64,000 nt of DNA from CAYHHI01 sp964356335 (GTDB lineage: Bacteria; Arandabacterota; Arandabacteria; Arandabacterales; Arandabacteraceae): positions 20,616 to 84,615 of the forward strand of contig CAYHHI010000009.1 in the NCBI GenBank assembly GCA_964356335.1, read 5' to 3'. Positions 10,101 through 19,269 of the stretch are shown here, piece by piece. The translations under genes and the position numbers were made by a program. Position 1 is the first letter of the stretch. Each line of letters begins with the position of its first letter. A model generated the notes under the pieces. The model was not told where the DNA came from. It saw only the letters and a list, made by a program, of their open reading frames with translations, and ran no database searches.

Positions 10101-10641
10101 AGCTAAGAGTTTCGCTGATGTGGGAGTGGGGGATGAGCTGGTTCTACAGTTTGTTGGGATGGAAAGCGTCCCGGCAGGTGCTGCGGTGTATCTTGTAGAT
10201 GAGCACTTGGGCAGGTTGTTGAATCTTCGTGAGGTCAATCGATATTGCTTTTACTCAGGCATGAGAGAGGTGGTCCCTGAGGACGAATCGCGCTTCGTCC
10301 TCCTAGTGGGTAACGGAGAGTACATCGGCACGCACGGGAATGATATCCCGGCTCTTCCAACGCAAACTATGCTCCATCAGAACTATCCGAATCCCTTCAC
10401 TGCGTCCACTATCGTTCGGTACGACGTTGCGAGCGCATCATGCGTGAGATTGAAGATCTTCGATGCGAGCGGGGCCCTGGTCAGGCTCTTACATGAGGGT
10501 AGGCAAGAACCCGGCCGGTACGAAATGGCCTGGGACGGCGAGAATGACAGAGGGCGGCGAGTAGCGGCGGGCATCTATTTCTGTCAGATGGAGACATCTG
10601 CCGGGGTCGCTGGCACACGCAAGATGCTGTTGTTGAAATAA
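7129..10641 (+). CDS. Large secreted multidomain protein with FlgD-like C-terminal sorting domain
   Basis: The ATG at 7129 has an AGAGGAG site upstream and begins a clear signal peptide (MRCLSWAFGIAVLILL...CGAE), so it is preferred over the longer frame from 7060. The 1170-residue product has two LamG/concanavalin-like regions in the first 450 residues and an ASPM/HYDIN-like Ig segment (VTFPATTVGDSTSRILALTNAG). A middle region (APGWN/WDSILVD/FDGYWVKNL type) is shared with the next two proteins. The C-terminus is FlgD-like: YPNPFTASTIVRYDV, GRYEMAWDGENDRG, AAGIYFCQM, KMLLLK. Such ends serve as export and anchoring signals in FCB-type bacteria. No catalytic site was seen. It is the first of three tandem paralogues. 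Confidence 0.8.
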   Translation: MRCLSWAFGIAVLILLSQICGAEVLFRDDFNDLAWTNKNWTYGGRDTSECIQAFPPNSVEQGVLSLGGTNRPRCGCNFWAICGEATWAHYTIEARVKTTYNEAGAKIGIVWRFPEASSEGDFYAFTIAASNEKATIEEVHGWTCNARVSLGTAGFEWQSYSWYDFRIEVNRGSREASDSVHCYIDGVLIVACEIASPVSLNGKVGIYAEGQTLLGCDYFRVTLPEAHVWEPVYCEDFSSAPQGWVISDSSYYHWNPSDKCFYIHIPTSEEAPEFPYAYHEIDYHGGSFKIEFDMYVIEQGWNTALWCGLINTPCDTTLLGAGRSCVGVLYGASDRGKHITLIARDAQEFTVYEARYEFGSSEGKLLHHVITYLEDERTLSFAITQAGTSYLAKAFGGVGPFSPGMDCLAFHDRFRPSYSYESAVGCLSHFCFYQEHHPLGVSDNDVTFPATTVGDSTSRILALTNAGETDLVLTDLGAPSGAFCLTPGFLDSIDKHILIPRRSRVNMEVRFVPTGAGNHAGRMEVHTDDPVFPVTSIALHGIARALEFTTAELYSSGEVNQGDALRVLCVVADSVRVDSAIVNYRAGGKQSYSSFKMDQLGAPVNDQYSLQIPAGFVTPAGIEYFVTIFNGRFSVSGPVSRLRVRVKNLTFPHSQMRGVYGMISIPLDMGGDIVDVLEDDLGWPDPAVWRMFAYSGREATYIEVPNETLFSFEQGKSYWLAAASAVQLDIERGQGLSAPTDGFYSVALEPGWNMIADPFDFTVAWDSILVDSLRMMEQDVVEAPFHWNPQISGYEDGVAVLHPFDGYWVKNLSDSDVVLRVPPREAEPGVATIPSASATPGGSTGADLGATRVFTSARGAKAVSGISTREGAPLATDSWEIGIRASSCGVVDLCNFVGVRRDASTDWDKHDRSEPPMSPGRAISLYFPHSSWERHAGTYAADMRGEYVMPKDPGPAGRVVTGVGASDGETLRHTLGGALGDMWGHTWRFDVAKSFADVGVGDELVLQFVGMESVPAGAAVYLVDEHLGRLLNLREVNRYCFYSGMREVVPEDESRFVLLVGNGEYIGTHGNDIPALPTQTMLHQNYPNPFTASTIVRYDVASASCVRLKIFDASGALVRLLHEGRQEPGRYEMAWDGENDRGRRVAAGIYFCQMETSAGVAGTRKMLLLK

Positions 10642-10715
10642 GGGGGCATTGCTTCGGCGATTTCGCGTGTTCTGAGTCGTCTGTGGTGCGAGTTCATTGG
10701 GTTTGGCGAGGGACA

Positions 10716-13700
10716 ATGCTACAGAGGATGCAAAGGCTGTCTGAAATCCTTTTGGGTCTTGGGTCGAGCCCGGCCGTCCACGTCTGTTCGTGCATCTTTG
10801 TGATGACCACCTTCGGGATCCTCAGCCAGGCAGCCGGGGAGATATTCTCGACCACTCCGGTGTGGTCTTCCGAGACCATCTCATTGACCATGAGCGTTGC
10901 CGTGGGAGATGTGGATGGGGATGGTGATCTCGATCTGGTTTGTGGGAACCGAGGTGGGCCGATCGCTCTGTATTTGGGCGAAAATGGCATTCTGTCAGTC
11001 AATCCTGCATGGACATCGGATACTGCAAGATTCACCGAGAGCATCGCCTTGGGGGACATAGACGGCGATGGCAAGCTGGATCTTGTGTGCGGAAACTATG
11101 GTCAGCCCGTCACACTGTATTTGGGCCAGGGAGGGGTCTTCTCAGATCATCCTGCATGGTCATCGGCAGAGGCGTGGTATACCAAGAGCGTTGCCTTAGG
11201 TGATGTTGATGGTGATGGTGATCTCGACTTGGTGTGTGGGAATCTGGGACAGCGGAACACCGTGTACCGGAACGAAGACGGCGCCTTATCGCCGGGTCCA
11301 GTGTGGTCATCACGCACTGCTGGTCTCACGGCGAGCGTTGTCTTGGGAGATGTGGATGGAGACGGCGATCTCGATCTGGTTTGCGGCAACAACAATCAGC
11401 CTAACCAGGTGTATTTGAACGAAGGTGGCATCTTCTCCGCAGATGCAGCATGGTCGTCCGATACAGTGGGGTATACGACCAGCATGGCTCTGGGAGATGT
11501 GGATGGAGACGGCGATCTCGATCTCGTATGCGGTTACAGCTATGGGCGCAAGGACGCGTTATATCTGAATGAGGGCGGAGTTTTCTCACAGAATCCAGCA
11601 TGGTCGTCTGGCAGCGCTTGGCACACCATGAGCGTTTCTCTGGGAGACGTGGATGCTGATGGCGATCTTGACCTGATGTGTGGGAACCGTGGCGAAAGCA
11701 ACATGCTGTATTTGAACGAAGGCGGGGTTCTTTCCGAGGAGCCGTCATGGTTGTCGAACACTGCGGAGGAGACCCATTGTGTCGCCTTCGGGGACCTTGA
11801 TGGGGATGGCGCTATAGATCTTGTTTGTGGAAACAGTGCCCGTAAGAGCACGCTCTACTTGAATGAGAGTGCGCCGTTTTCAGTTGATCCTACTTTCGTG
11901 TTGGGCGATGTGAACGGCGCCCAGAGCGTTGCCCTGGCGGATGTGGACGGAGATGGTGACCTCGATCTCGCATGTGGTAACTACAATCGTAAGAGCAAGA
12001 TATACCTCAATGAAGGAGGGGCATTCTCGAAGAATCCTGCCTGGCTGTCGGACGCTCCCTGGCCCACCATGAGTATTGTCCTGGGCGACGTAGACGGCAA
12101 CGATACTCTAGATGTAGTTTGTGGGAACTCCGGTCAGGCCACGATGCTCTATCTGAATCTCTCAAGTGAACCGGCATGGAGGGCAGATTCTGCCTACGAT
12201 ACCTGGAGTGTTGCTCTGGGTGAGGTCAACGGCGATGGTGCTCCTGATCTTGTGTGTGGGAACTACTATGAAAGCAAAACTCTATACTTGAACCACGGGG
12301 GGACCTTCTCGCCCGAATCTTCATGGACTCCGGGGGCCTCTGAGGGAACGATGGGTGTTACCTTGGGGGATGTGAATGGGGATGGTGCTCTCGACCTAGT
12401 ATGTGCTAATCACAGTTGGAACGATGACCAGCCCAACTCGATCTATCTGAATGACTGCGGGACCTTCCCATCTGAACCTTCGTACCTGGTGGGTCCAACG
12501 GCAGGGAATACAAGTGTTGCTCTGGGTGATGTTTATGGCGACGGGGATCTCGATCTTGTGTGTGGTAATCATGATCAAAGCAGCACTTTGTATCTTAATC
12601 AAGGTGACCGTTTCAGTCCTTCCCCTGCGTGGTCATCACCGTCTAATGATGGGACTGAGAGCATAGCCTTAGGAGATGTGGATGGTGATGGAGATCTCGA
12701 TCTGGTATGCGGGAATTCTCATTTCGTTGGCTGCCGCAACACGCTCTACCTGGGTGAGAGAGGGGTCTTTTCAGAGAATCCAGTGTGGAGATCTGCCGCC
12801 AATGGGGCGCGGAGTGTCGCCCTGGGTGATGTGGATGGGGATGGCGACCTGGATCTGGTCTTTGGAAACGCTGCGGACCCCAACACAATATACATGGGAA
12901 TCAGAAATCCACCTTTCAAAGGAGACGCTCCGGCCCCTAGAAATCAACTTCCCAACAATAGCGCCTATCTACGAGGCGTGACAGCAGAGCCTAGCAGCAA
13001 GAATCTCTATCGCATTGACCTTACTGTAATCGATGTTGAGTCGGATCCGGTGCGGATCGTTCCTGAGTATCAGTTTGAGGGTGCGCCATGGCATCGGGCA
13101 GAGATCATGGGCTCTACGTGGAATGTGGGCCCGCTTGCCTCATCCCCACTGGGCGTGCAACACCAATTCTACTGGGATGTCTCGACGCTGTCGTTTGATC
13201 GGCGAGATGTCATCCTCCGCCTGCGAGTGATCTCCAATCCAATGAGGGTGGGGCTGATTCAGCGGGTGCCATCATACAACCTTGAAGTCGGGCGTATTGA
13301 TGTTCGCCGAGCGGTCATTGGGACATCAGCCGACGAGCTTGCATTTCCTACAGTCACGGTTGGAGATACCGTGGCACTCCATATCACTGTCTCAAATAGA
13401 GGGAACGATACTTTGACTGTCGGCAGCATCGATCTGCCGTCAACCGAGATGAGAACGAACGAAAAACCGCCGTTCGCGGTGAACCCTGGCGACAGTGTTC
13501 GACTTACCGTATTCCTCGAGCCAAGAGACTCGCTTGAGGTACATGGAGCCATGACCATTGAGAGTAATGATCCTATCACTCCCATCACCGCCATTGGGGT
13601 CCATACTGACATCCGGGCTCTACAGGCCAAGGCCCGCCTACTGACGGCCTCTCCGGAGCTGCCGCTGGGAGAAGCCGTAACCGTTGTCATAACTCCCGCA

Positions 13701-15818
13701 GATCAGGTAAGGGTGGAGAGAGGCTATGTCTATTATCGGGCCAGAGGTGGCCCCGGCGCATTCCCAGACAGTATTCCCATTTCAAGGTTGGAAGAGGAGT
13801 TCATAAGCGTGATTCCCGGGGAAGGCGTGACGGAGGCCGGGCTGGAATACTATGTCAAGGTTGAGAATAGCGGGATATTTGCCACAGATCCACCTGGGGC
13901 ACCAGAGGATTCTGTATTCTATCAGGCAGTTACTTCTCCTGATCTGATTGCCTCGACACCTCAGACCAACTCAGGTAATGACTTCCTGGAAGGCAGAGAG
14001 ATCAATGTCTTTGTCTCCCTACCCAACGGAGCAGGATTCACTGAAGGAACGCTGTACTTTCGGCGGGGTGGCGAAACTGCTTATCATGCCTCCCCTGTGC
14101 AACGCGCCGATCCACTCCCTGTGGGGGTGATCACCGATAGCCTTGTTGGCCCCAGGGGGCTTGAGTACTGGGTTGCGGTTCGCACGCTTACGAGGACATT
14201 GACCGATCCTCGAGATCGCCCGGAGGCATATCCACACGTAATCCGAGTGACCGTGCGTGATCTGGTGGAGGACGACACACATCCCGCCAGCGCATATCGT
14301 ATGATAACGGTTCCGCTGGACTTCGGGGCAGACTTCACTGGTACTCTCGAAGCGCTCTTATCTGATCAAGAGGCATTCGGGCCCTATGATCCTGTCAAGT
14401 GGCGGGCATTCCGCTATGTGCCGCAGTCGGGTGAGTATGCGGAGTTATCTGATCAGGACTCCGAGGAATTCGTGCCGCGCCCGGGGAGAGCATATTGGCT
14501 GATTTCTCGGAGTGAGAACTGGATTAGTACGGCCCCGGTGAAGGGCTATTCGGCACCTACGGACCATCCCTACGAAGTGGTTCTGGAGCCGGGGTGGAAT
14601 CAGATTGGGAATCCATTTGTGTTTCCTGTGGCATGGGATTCCATCCTTGTGGACACTCTGATAATGGCAGAGGCAGAGGGCGTGGTAGTGGAGCCCGCTG
14701 TCAGGTGGGATATCAGTGAGGGATACCAATATGGGGTAGAGGTACTGGAGCCGTTTGAGGGCTACTGGGTGAAGAACCTGGGAGACTCGAATGTTGTGCT
14801 GAGGATTCCTCCGAGGGAGGCAGCCGGAAGCGCTGCCCAGAGCGGGCCGGCAGTTCTGGCCACGGGGCCGGTGGGTTCGGTGGTCTCTGGCGGGGCAGCG
14901 GTGGGTACTTGGGTGGCTCTTGGTTCATCGGGAAGTCCCACATCTTCGATGAGGTCCAGTTCTGCGGCGCCAGCTGATGGGTGGCGCATCGAGATACGGG
15001 CTTCTAGCTGCGGTGCAGTTGACTTCGCCAATTTTGTGGGTGTCAGTGGCGGTGGCCAGACCGGCTGGGACAGGCACGATCGCTCGGAGCCACCGATGAG
15101 TCCTGGTAAGTCCCTGTCCCTGTATTTTCCGCATATGGGTTGGGAGAAGCACGCGGGGCGCTACGCCTCCGATATTCGGGGGGACAACGAAGCTTTAGCT
15201 CGGGCACTCACTGCTTATGATTTGGAGCACCATTTGTCTCAGGGAGATCTCTGGGGACATGCCTGGCGGTTTGATGTGGCCAAGAGCTTTTCTGAAGAGG
15301 GAGTTGGAGATGAGGTAGATCTTGAGTTTCTTGGAATCGAGGGGGTTCCGGTAGAGGCGAGCGTGTACCTGATAGATCGGCAACTCGGGAGGTTGGTGGA
15401 TCTTCGGATGGAGAATCACGTAGGCTTCTATTCTGGCAATAGGGAGATCTCTTCAGAGGAGGAGGCCCGCTTCATCCTGCTTGTGGGCAGTAAGGAGTTC
15501 GTTGATACCTACGAAGGCGAGTTCCCCGACCTGCCGGTCGAGACAGTGCTCCGCCAGAACCGTCCCAATCCCTTCGTCTCTTCGACCATAATTCGATACG
15601 AGATCGCGCAGGGTGGTAACGTGAGCCTGAGGATATATGATGCCAGCGGGGCCCTGGTGCGGGTCCTCTACGATGGTTACTGCGAGCCAGGACGATATGA
15701 GACGGCCTGGAATGGGGAAAATGAACGTGGGCGGAGAGCGGCGACCGGCATTTATTTCTGCCAGATGGCGACGCCTACCGGTTTCAGGAGTGCCTGCAAG
15801 ATGTTGCTGATGAAGTGA
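10716..15818 (+). CDS. Giant secreted FG-GAP/VCBS-repeat protein with sorting domain
   Basis: About 1700 residues. The ATG at 10716 (GAGGG just upstream) is preferred to a GTG at 10683; a hydrophobic signal segment ends near SQAAGE. The first ~730 residues hold 14 tandem ~48-residue repeats of the form LGDVDGDGDLDLVCGN, an FG-GAP/VCBS-like beta-propeller motif with calcium-loop-like Asp/Gly spacing. Ig-like segments follow (VTVGDTVALHITVSN and others), then the ~500-residue region shared with its neighbours, and a FlgD-like C-terminus (RPNPFVSSTIIRYEI, AATGIYFCQM, KMLLMK). A cell-surface or adhesive role is inferred. Fourteen blades would give two seven-bladed propellers. Confidence 0.85.
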   Translation: MLQRMQRLSEILLGLGSSPAVHVCSCIFVMTTFGILSQAAGEIFSTTPVWSSETISLTMSVAVGDVDGDGDLDLVCGNRGGPIALYLGENGILSVNPAWTSDTARFTESIALGDIDGDGKLDLVCGNYGQPVTLYLGQGGVFSDHPAWSSAEAWYTKSVALGDVDGDGDLDLVCGNLGQRNTVYRNEDGALSPGPVWSSRTAGLTASVVLGDVDGDGDLDLVCGNNNQPNQVYLNEGGIFSADAAWSSDTVGYTTSMALGDVDGDGDLDLVCGYSYGRKDALYLNEGGVFSQNPAWSSGSAWHTMSVSLGDVDADGDLDLMCGNRGESNMLYLNEGGVLSEEPSWLSNTAEETHCVAFGDLDGDGAIDLVCGNSARKSTLYLNESAPFSVDPTFVLGDVNGAQSVALADVDGDGDLDLACGNYNRKSKIYLNEGGAFSKNPAWLSDAPWPTMSIVLGDVDGNDTLDVVCGNSGQATMLYLNLSSEPAWRADSAYDTWSVALGEVNGDGAPDLVCGNYYESKTLYLNHGGTFSPESSWTPGASEGTMGVTLGDVNGDGALDLVCANHSWNDDQPNSIYLNDCGTFPSEPSYLVGPTAGNTSVALGDVYGDGDLDLVCGNHDQSSTLYLNQGDRFSPSPAWSSPSNDGTESIALGDVDGDGDLDLVCGNSHFVGCRNTLYLGERGVFSENPVWRSAANGARSVALGDVDGDGDLDLVFGNAADPNTIYMGIRNPPFKGDAPAPRNQLPNNSAYLRGVTAEPSSKNLYRIDLTVIDVESDPVRIVPEYQFEGAPWHRAEIMGSTWNVGPLASSPLGVQHQFYWDVSTLSFDRRDVILRLRVISNPMRVGLIQRVPSYNLEVGRIDVRRAVIGTSADELAFPTVTVGDTVALHITVSNRGNDTLTVGSIDLPSTEMRTNEKPPFAVNPGDSVRLTVFLEPRDSLEVHGAMTIESNDPITPITAIGVHTDIRALQAKARLLTASPELPLGEAVTVVITPADQVRVERGYVYYRARGGPGAFPDSIPISRLEEEFISVIPGEGVTEAGLEYYVKVENSGIFATDPPGAPEDSVFYQAVTSPDLIASTPQTNSGNDFLEGREINVFVSLPNGAGFTEGTLYFRRGGETAYHASPVQRADPLPVGVITDSLVGPRGLEYWVAVRTLTRTLTDPRDRPEAYPHVIRVTVRDLVEDDTHPASAYRMITVPLDFGADFTGTLEALLSDQEAFGPYDPVKWRAFRYVPQSGEYAELSDQDSEEFVPRPGRAYWLISRSENWISTAPVKGYSAPTDHPYEVVLEPGWNQIGNPFVFPVAWDSILVDTLIMAEAEGVVVEPAVRWDISEGYQYGVEVLEPFEGYWVKNLGDSNVVLRIPPREAAGSAAQSGPAVLATGPVGSVVSGGAAVGTWVALGSSGSPTSSMRSSSAAPADGWRIEIRASSCGAVDFANFVGVSGGGQTGWDRHDRSEPPMSPGKSLSLYFPHMGWEKHAGRYASDIRGDNEALARALTAYDLEHHLSQGDLWGHAWRFDVAKSFSEEGVGDEVDLEFLGIEGVPVEASVYLIDRQLGRLVDLRMENHVGFYSGNREISSEEEARFILLVGSKEFVDTYEGEFPDLPVETVLRQNRPNPFVSSTIIRYEIAQGGNVSLRIYDASGALVRVLYDGYCEPGRYETAWNGENERGRRAATGIYFCQMATPTGFRSACKMLLMK
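10869..12900 (+). repeat. Fourteen tandem FG-GAP-like coding repeats (~145 bp each)
   Basis: Each unit encodes a consensus GDVDGDGDLDLVCGN followed by a variable YLNEGG...W segment. Units differ in the variable segment but keep the Asp/Gly loop and a nearly invariant Cys. The repeat count of 14 was made by reading the translation. Confidence 0.85.
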
Positions 15819-15863
15819 AATGCTACAGTGCACCCTACTGACGCACATAGTTAGGTCGGGGCC

Positions 15864-18800
15864 ATGGGGGTGTGGATTTTGAGTCCTGTTAGACCTTTGA
15901 TTGTTGGGAGATCCGGACCCAACTCTCTTGCGGTTCTCGGCATACTGATTAATCTGGTATTCCTATCGGCTGGCGCCGCCCATTCGAATGAGATCGTATT
16001 TACGGAGGGCTGGGAATTAGGAATAAGTAACTGGCAAGTTACACTGGGTGTATGGCAGGTTGGCACCCCGACGTATTTATGGGGTGGGCCGGGGGTTGCT
16101 TACGAGGGTGCGAATTGTGCTGGGACGGGACTGTCGGGAGACTACCCCAACAATGCAGATACCCGGCTTGTCAGCTGGCCGGTAGAGTTGACAAGGAGTT
16201 CTCTTGATGATCGGATTCTACTCAGTTTTTACCATTGGTATTACTTCGTTCGAGGATACGAGGGGCAGCCAGGGGATCATGGTGAGGTACAGATTCGTGT
16301 CAATGGAGGAAGCTGGCAGACGGTTTCAGACTTGTTTGGGGGGGAGTCACGTGCGTGGACACGGTATGTGGTGGACTTGAGTGAGTATGTAGGTTCCACG
16401 ATAGAGATAGGTTTTCATTTTACTTCGGATGCCATGTACGGTGGGGCTGGCTGGTACGTCGACAATGTGGCTATTGAGAGTGGGCAGTTTGTGTTTCGAA
16501 ACCCCGAGACATTTGAGTATGGGATAGGCAGTTGGTTTGCAGATGTTGGCGTATGGCAGGTTGGCACCCCGACGTATTTATGGGGTGGGCCGGGGGTTGC
16601 TTACGAGGGTGCGAATTGTGCTGGGACGGGACTGTCGGGAGACTACCCCAACAATGCAGATACCCGGCTTGTCAGCTGGCCGGTAGAGTTGACAAGGAGT
16701 TCTCTTGATGATCGGATTCTACTCAGTTTTTACCATTGGTATTACTTCGTTCGAGGATACGAGGGGCAGCCAGGGGATCATGGTGAGGTACAGATTCGTG
16801 TCAATGGAGGAAGCTGGCAGACGGTTTCAGACTTGTTTGGGGGGGAGTCACGTGCGTGGACACGGTATGTGGTGGACTTGAGTGAGTATGTAGGTTCCAC
16901 GATAGAGATAGGTTTTCATTTTACTTCGGATGCCATGTACGGTGGGGCTGGCTGGTACGTCGACCAAGTTCTTATTCAGGGTATAGGCGGCCCGTTCCGC
17001 ATGAGCGCCGACTTTGCCAGAGCTACAATTGGAGATACTCTGTCAACGTCGATTTCGATTCACAATTTCGGCAGTTCGCCTCGCATTCCGAACAGGTGTA
17101 CATCGTCCTCGGGAGCATTCTTCCTTAGCGCTGCCTTTGAAGACAGTATGGAGCAAGGCCTGATCACGATTCCTCCCCATGCCGCAATATCAACGGATCT
17201 TCTGTTTAATCCCATGGTGAGTGGGGCGCATGTAGGCAAGATGACATTGTCAGGCCTGAATCCGGACGATAGTGTGGCGGTTGTAGATGTCAGTGGAAGT
17301 GCTAGGGACATTGGATTCAGCGTACTTACGGCGTCTCTATATCCGGGGAGTATCCTGGAAGAAGGGCACGATGTTATTGTACCCCTTGAGATGGCCGATT
17401 CAGTCGAAGTGGATTCGCTGATTGTGCAGTATGCGCCCGGCGGCTCGAACGCACATGAGAGTGCGAGAGCCACGTTAGTACAAGATGATGTAATGAATGA
17501 TAGTTATCTCGGATTGATTCCAGGCACAGCTGCCGGCCCTCGTGGCCTGCAGTTCTTCGTGACAGCTTTCAATGGCTCAGCGACCAAGACAATTCTGTCG
17601 CACCGTGATCCAGTACGTTTTCGAGTCACGATTCCCGACCTTCAGTTTGACCACGCGCAACCGGCTGGCAAATACAAGATGGTGTCGGCTCCGATAGAGT
17701 TACCGAACAATACGATTGCGGGGGTGCTTGTTGATGATCTGGGAGGGGTCGACCCACGGATCTGGCGAATGTTCGCGTACGAGTCGCTGCGATCCCAATA
17801 CTCCGAGACACCCAATGACAGTATCTTCTCTGTCGAGTTAGGACGAGCCTATTGGTTGATTTCAGGGGATGGAGTACTCATTGACACGGGACCGGGGCAG
17901 GGATTATCAACGCCTACCGATAGCGCATTCGCTCTTATCCTGGCACCTGGCTGGAACATGATCGGGAATCCATTCGATTTTCCCGTGGCATGGGATTCCA
18001 TCCTTGTGGACACTCTGGCAACGGCAGAGGCGGAAGGGGTGGTAGTGGAGCCGCCGGTAGGGTGGGATATTAGTGAGGGATACCAATACGGGGTGGAAAT
18101 ACTGGAGCCGTTTGAGGGTTACTGGGTTAAGAACTTGGGAGACTCGAATGTTGTTCTGAGGATTCCTCCGAGGGAGGCAGCCGGAAGTGCTGCCCAGAAC
18201 GGGCCGCCAGTTCTGGCCATGGGGCCGGTGGATTCGGTGGTCTCTGGCGGGACGGCGTGTACTTGGGTCGCTCTTGGGTCATCGGGAAGTCCCATATCTT
18301 CGATGAGGTCCAGTTGTGCGGCGCCGGCTGATGGGTGGCGAGTCGAGATAAGGGCTTCCAGTTGCGGTGCAGTTGATTTCACCAACTTTGTGGGTGTCAG
18401 TGGCGGCGGCCAGACCGGCTGGGACAGGTACGATCGGTCGGAGCCACCGATGAGCCCTGGCAAGTCCCTGTCCCTGTATTTTCCGCATCCGGACTGGGCG
18501 AAACATGCGGGCAACTACTCGTGTGACACCCGTGGTGGATACGAGAGATTAGAGACCGGCACGTTCAATCTCGCGGGATCTGATGAGCGGTATGAGACGG
18601 AGCATGAGCAATTGGCCGCGGGAGAACTGAAAGTGATGGAGTGGGGAAAGGAGATATGGGGCCAGGTGTGGCGTTTTGACGTGGCTAAGAATTTCCGTGA
18701 GGCTGACGTGGATGAAGTCGGGCTTGAGTTTGTAGGGGTGGAGAGTGTGCCCGCGGGGGCAGAAGGATACCTTGTGGATCGCGTCCTTGGGAGATTGGTA

Positions 18801-19220
18801 GATCTTAGGAAGGAGGCTCGGTATTGCTTCCATTTGGGTGACCGGGCAGTTGTGTCAGCAGATGAAGAGCCGCGATTCGCGTTGGTGGTTGGGAGCGATG
18901 AGTTCATTGATGAACATGGGGACGAGTTGCCAAAATTGCCGTCTGATACTATGCTGCGGTCAAGTTATCCGAATCCGTTTAGAGCGACGACTCTGATCCG
19001 GTATGACATTGCGCGTGCGGGGCGCGTCAGATTGAGCGTTTATGACGTGAAAGGGGAGTTGGTAAGTGTTCTGTGTGATGAAGACACTGAGCCCGGACGT
19101 TATGAAGTCTGCTGGAATAGCACGAACATGAAAGGGCAGAGTGTTGCCGCGGGTATCTACTTCGCCAGGCTTGATGCGTCGGCTCGCGTTCTTCAGCGCA
19201 AGCTGCTGCTCGTGAAGTGA
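15864..19220 (+). CDS. Large secreted protein with duplicated jellyroll-like domain and sorting domain
   Basis: 1118 residues with an N-terminal hydrophobic segment (LAVLGILINLVFLSAGAAHS). Two ~167-residue domains follow (starting EIVFTEGWELG and RNPETFEYGIG). They look like MAM/immune-inhibitor-type jellyrolls, with a WYVDNV / WYVDQV end motif, and their cores are encoded by a perfect 414-bp DNA duplication. The remainder matches the shared middle and C-terminal regions of the two upstream paralogues, ending YPNPFRATTLIRYDI, AAGIYFARLDA, KLLLVK. It starts 45 bp after the previous gene, suggesting an operon. The start at 15864 lacks a strong ribosome site, so exact N-terminus is uncertain. 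Substrate or ligand unknown. Confidence 0.8.
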   Translation: MGVWILSPVRPLIVGRSGPNSLAVLGILINLVFLSAGAAHSNEIVFTEGWELGISNWQVTLGVWQVGTPTYLWGGPGVAYEGANCAGTGLSGDYPNNADTRLVSWPVELTRSSLDDRILLSFYHWYYFVRGYEGQPGDHGEVQIRVNGGSWQTVSDLFGGESRAWTRYVVDLSEYVGSTIEIGFHFTSDAMYGGAGWYVDNVAIESGQFVFRNPETFEYGIGSWFADVGVWQVGTPTYLWGGPGVAYEGANCAGTGLSGDYPNNADTRLVSWPVELTRSSLDDRILLSFYHWYYFVRGYEGQPGDHGEVQIRVNGGSWQTVSDLFGGESRAWTRYVVDLSEYVGSTIEIGFHFTSDAMYGGAGWYVDQVLIQGIGGPFRMSADFARATIGDTLSTSISIHNFGSSPRIPNRCTSSSGAFFLSAAFEDSMEQGLITIPPHAAISTDLLFNPMVSGAHVGKMTLSGLNPDDSVAVVDVSGSARDIGFSVLTASLYPGSILEEGHDVIVPLEMADSVEVDSLIVQYAPGGSNAHESARATLVQDDVMNDSYLGLIPGTAAGPRGLQFFVTAFNGSATKTILSHRDPVRFRVTIPDLQFDHAQPAGKYKMVSAPIELPNNTIAGVLVDDLGGVDPRIWRMFAYESLRSQYSETPNDSIFSVELGRAYWLISGDGVLIDTGPGQGLSTPTDSAFALILAPGWNMIGNPFDFPVAWDSILVDTLATAEAEGVVVEPPVGWDISEGYQYGVEILEPFEGYWVKNLGDSNVVLRIPPREAAGSAAQNGPPVLAMGPVDSVVSGGTACTWVALGSSGSPISSMRSSCAAPADGWRVEIRASSCGAVDFTNFVGVSGGGQTGWDRYDRSEPPMSPGKSLSLYFPHPDWAKHAGNYSCDTRGGYERLETGTFNLAGSDERYETEHEQLAAGELKVMEWGKEIWGQVWRFDVAKNFREADVDEVGLEFVGVESVPAGAEGYLVDRVLGRLVDLRKEARYCFHLGDRAVVSADEEPRFALVVGSDEFIDEHGDELPKLPSDTMLRSSYPNPFRATTLIRYDIARAGRVRLSVYDVKGELVSVLCDEDTEPGRYEVCWNSTNMKGQSVAAGIYFARLDASARVLQRKLLLVK
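16050..16463 (+). repeat. Perfect 414-bp direct repeat, copy 1
   Basis: Identical base for base to 16551-16964, at an offset of 501 bp (167 codons), so it stays in frame. Flanking parts of the same domain differ between copies. Confidence 0.95.
16551..16964 (+). repeat. Perfect 414-bp direct repeat, copy 2
   Basis: Second copy of the in-frame duplication. The 87-bp stretch between copies (16464-16550) corresponds to the more diverged sequence before copy 1, which points to an older domain duplication later homogenised. Confidence 0.95.
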
Positions 19221-19269
19221 GAGCCTTGATGTTGCGCCCGGCGTAATACACTAGACCACAGAATCTAAC

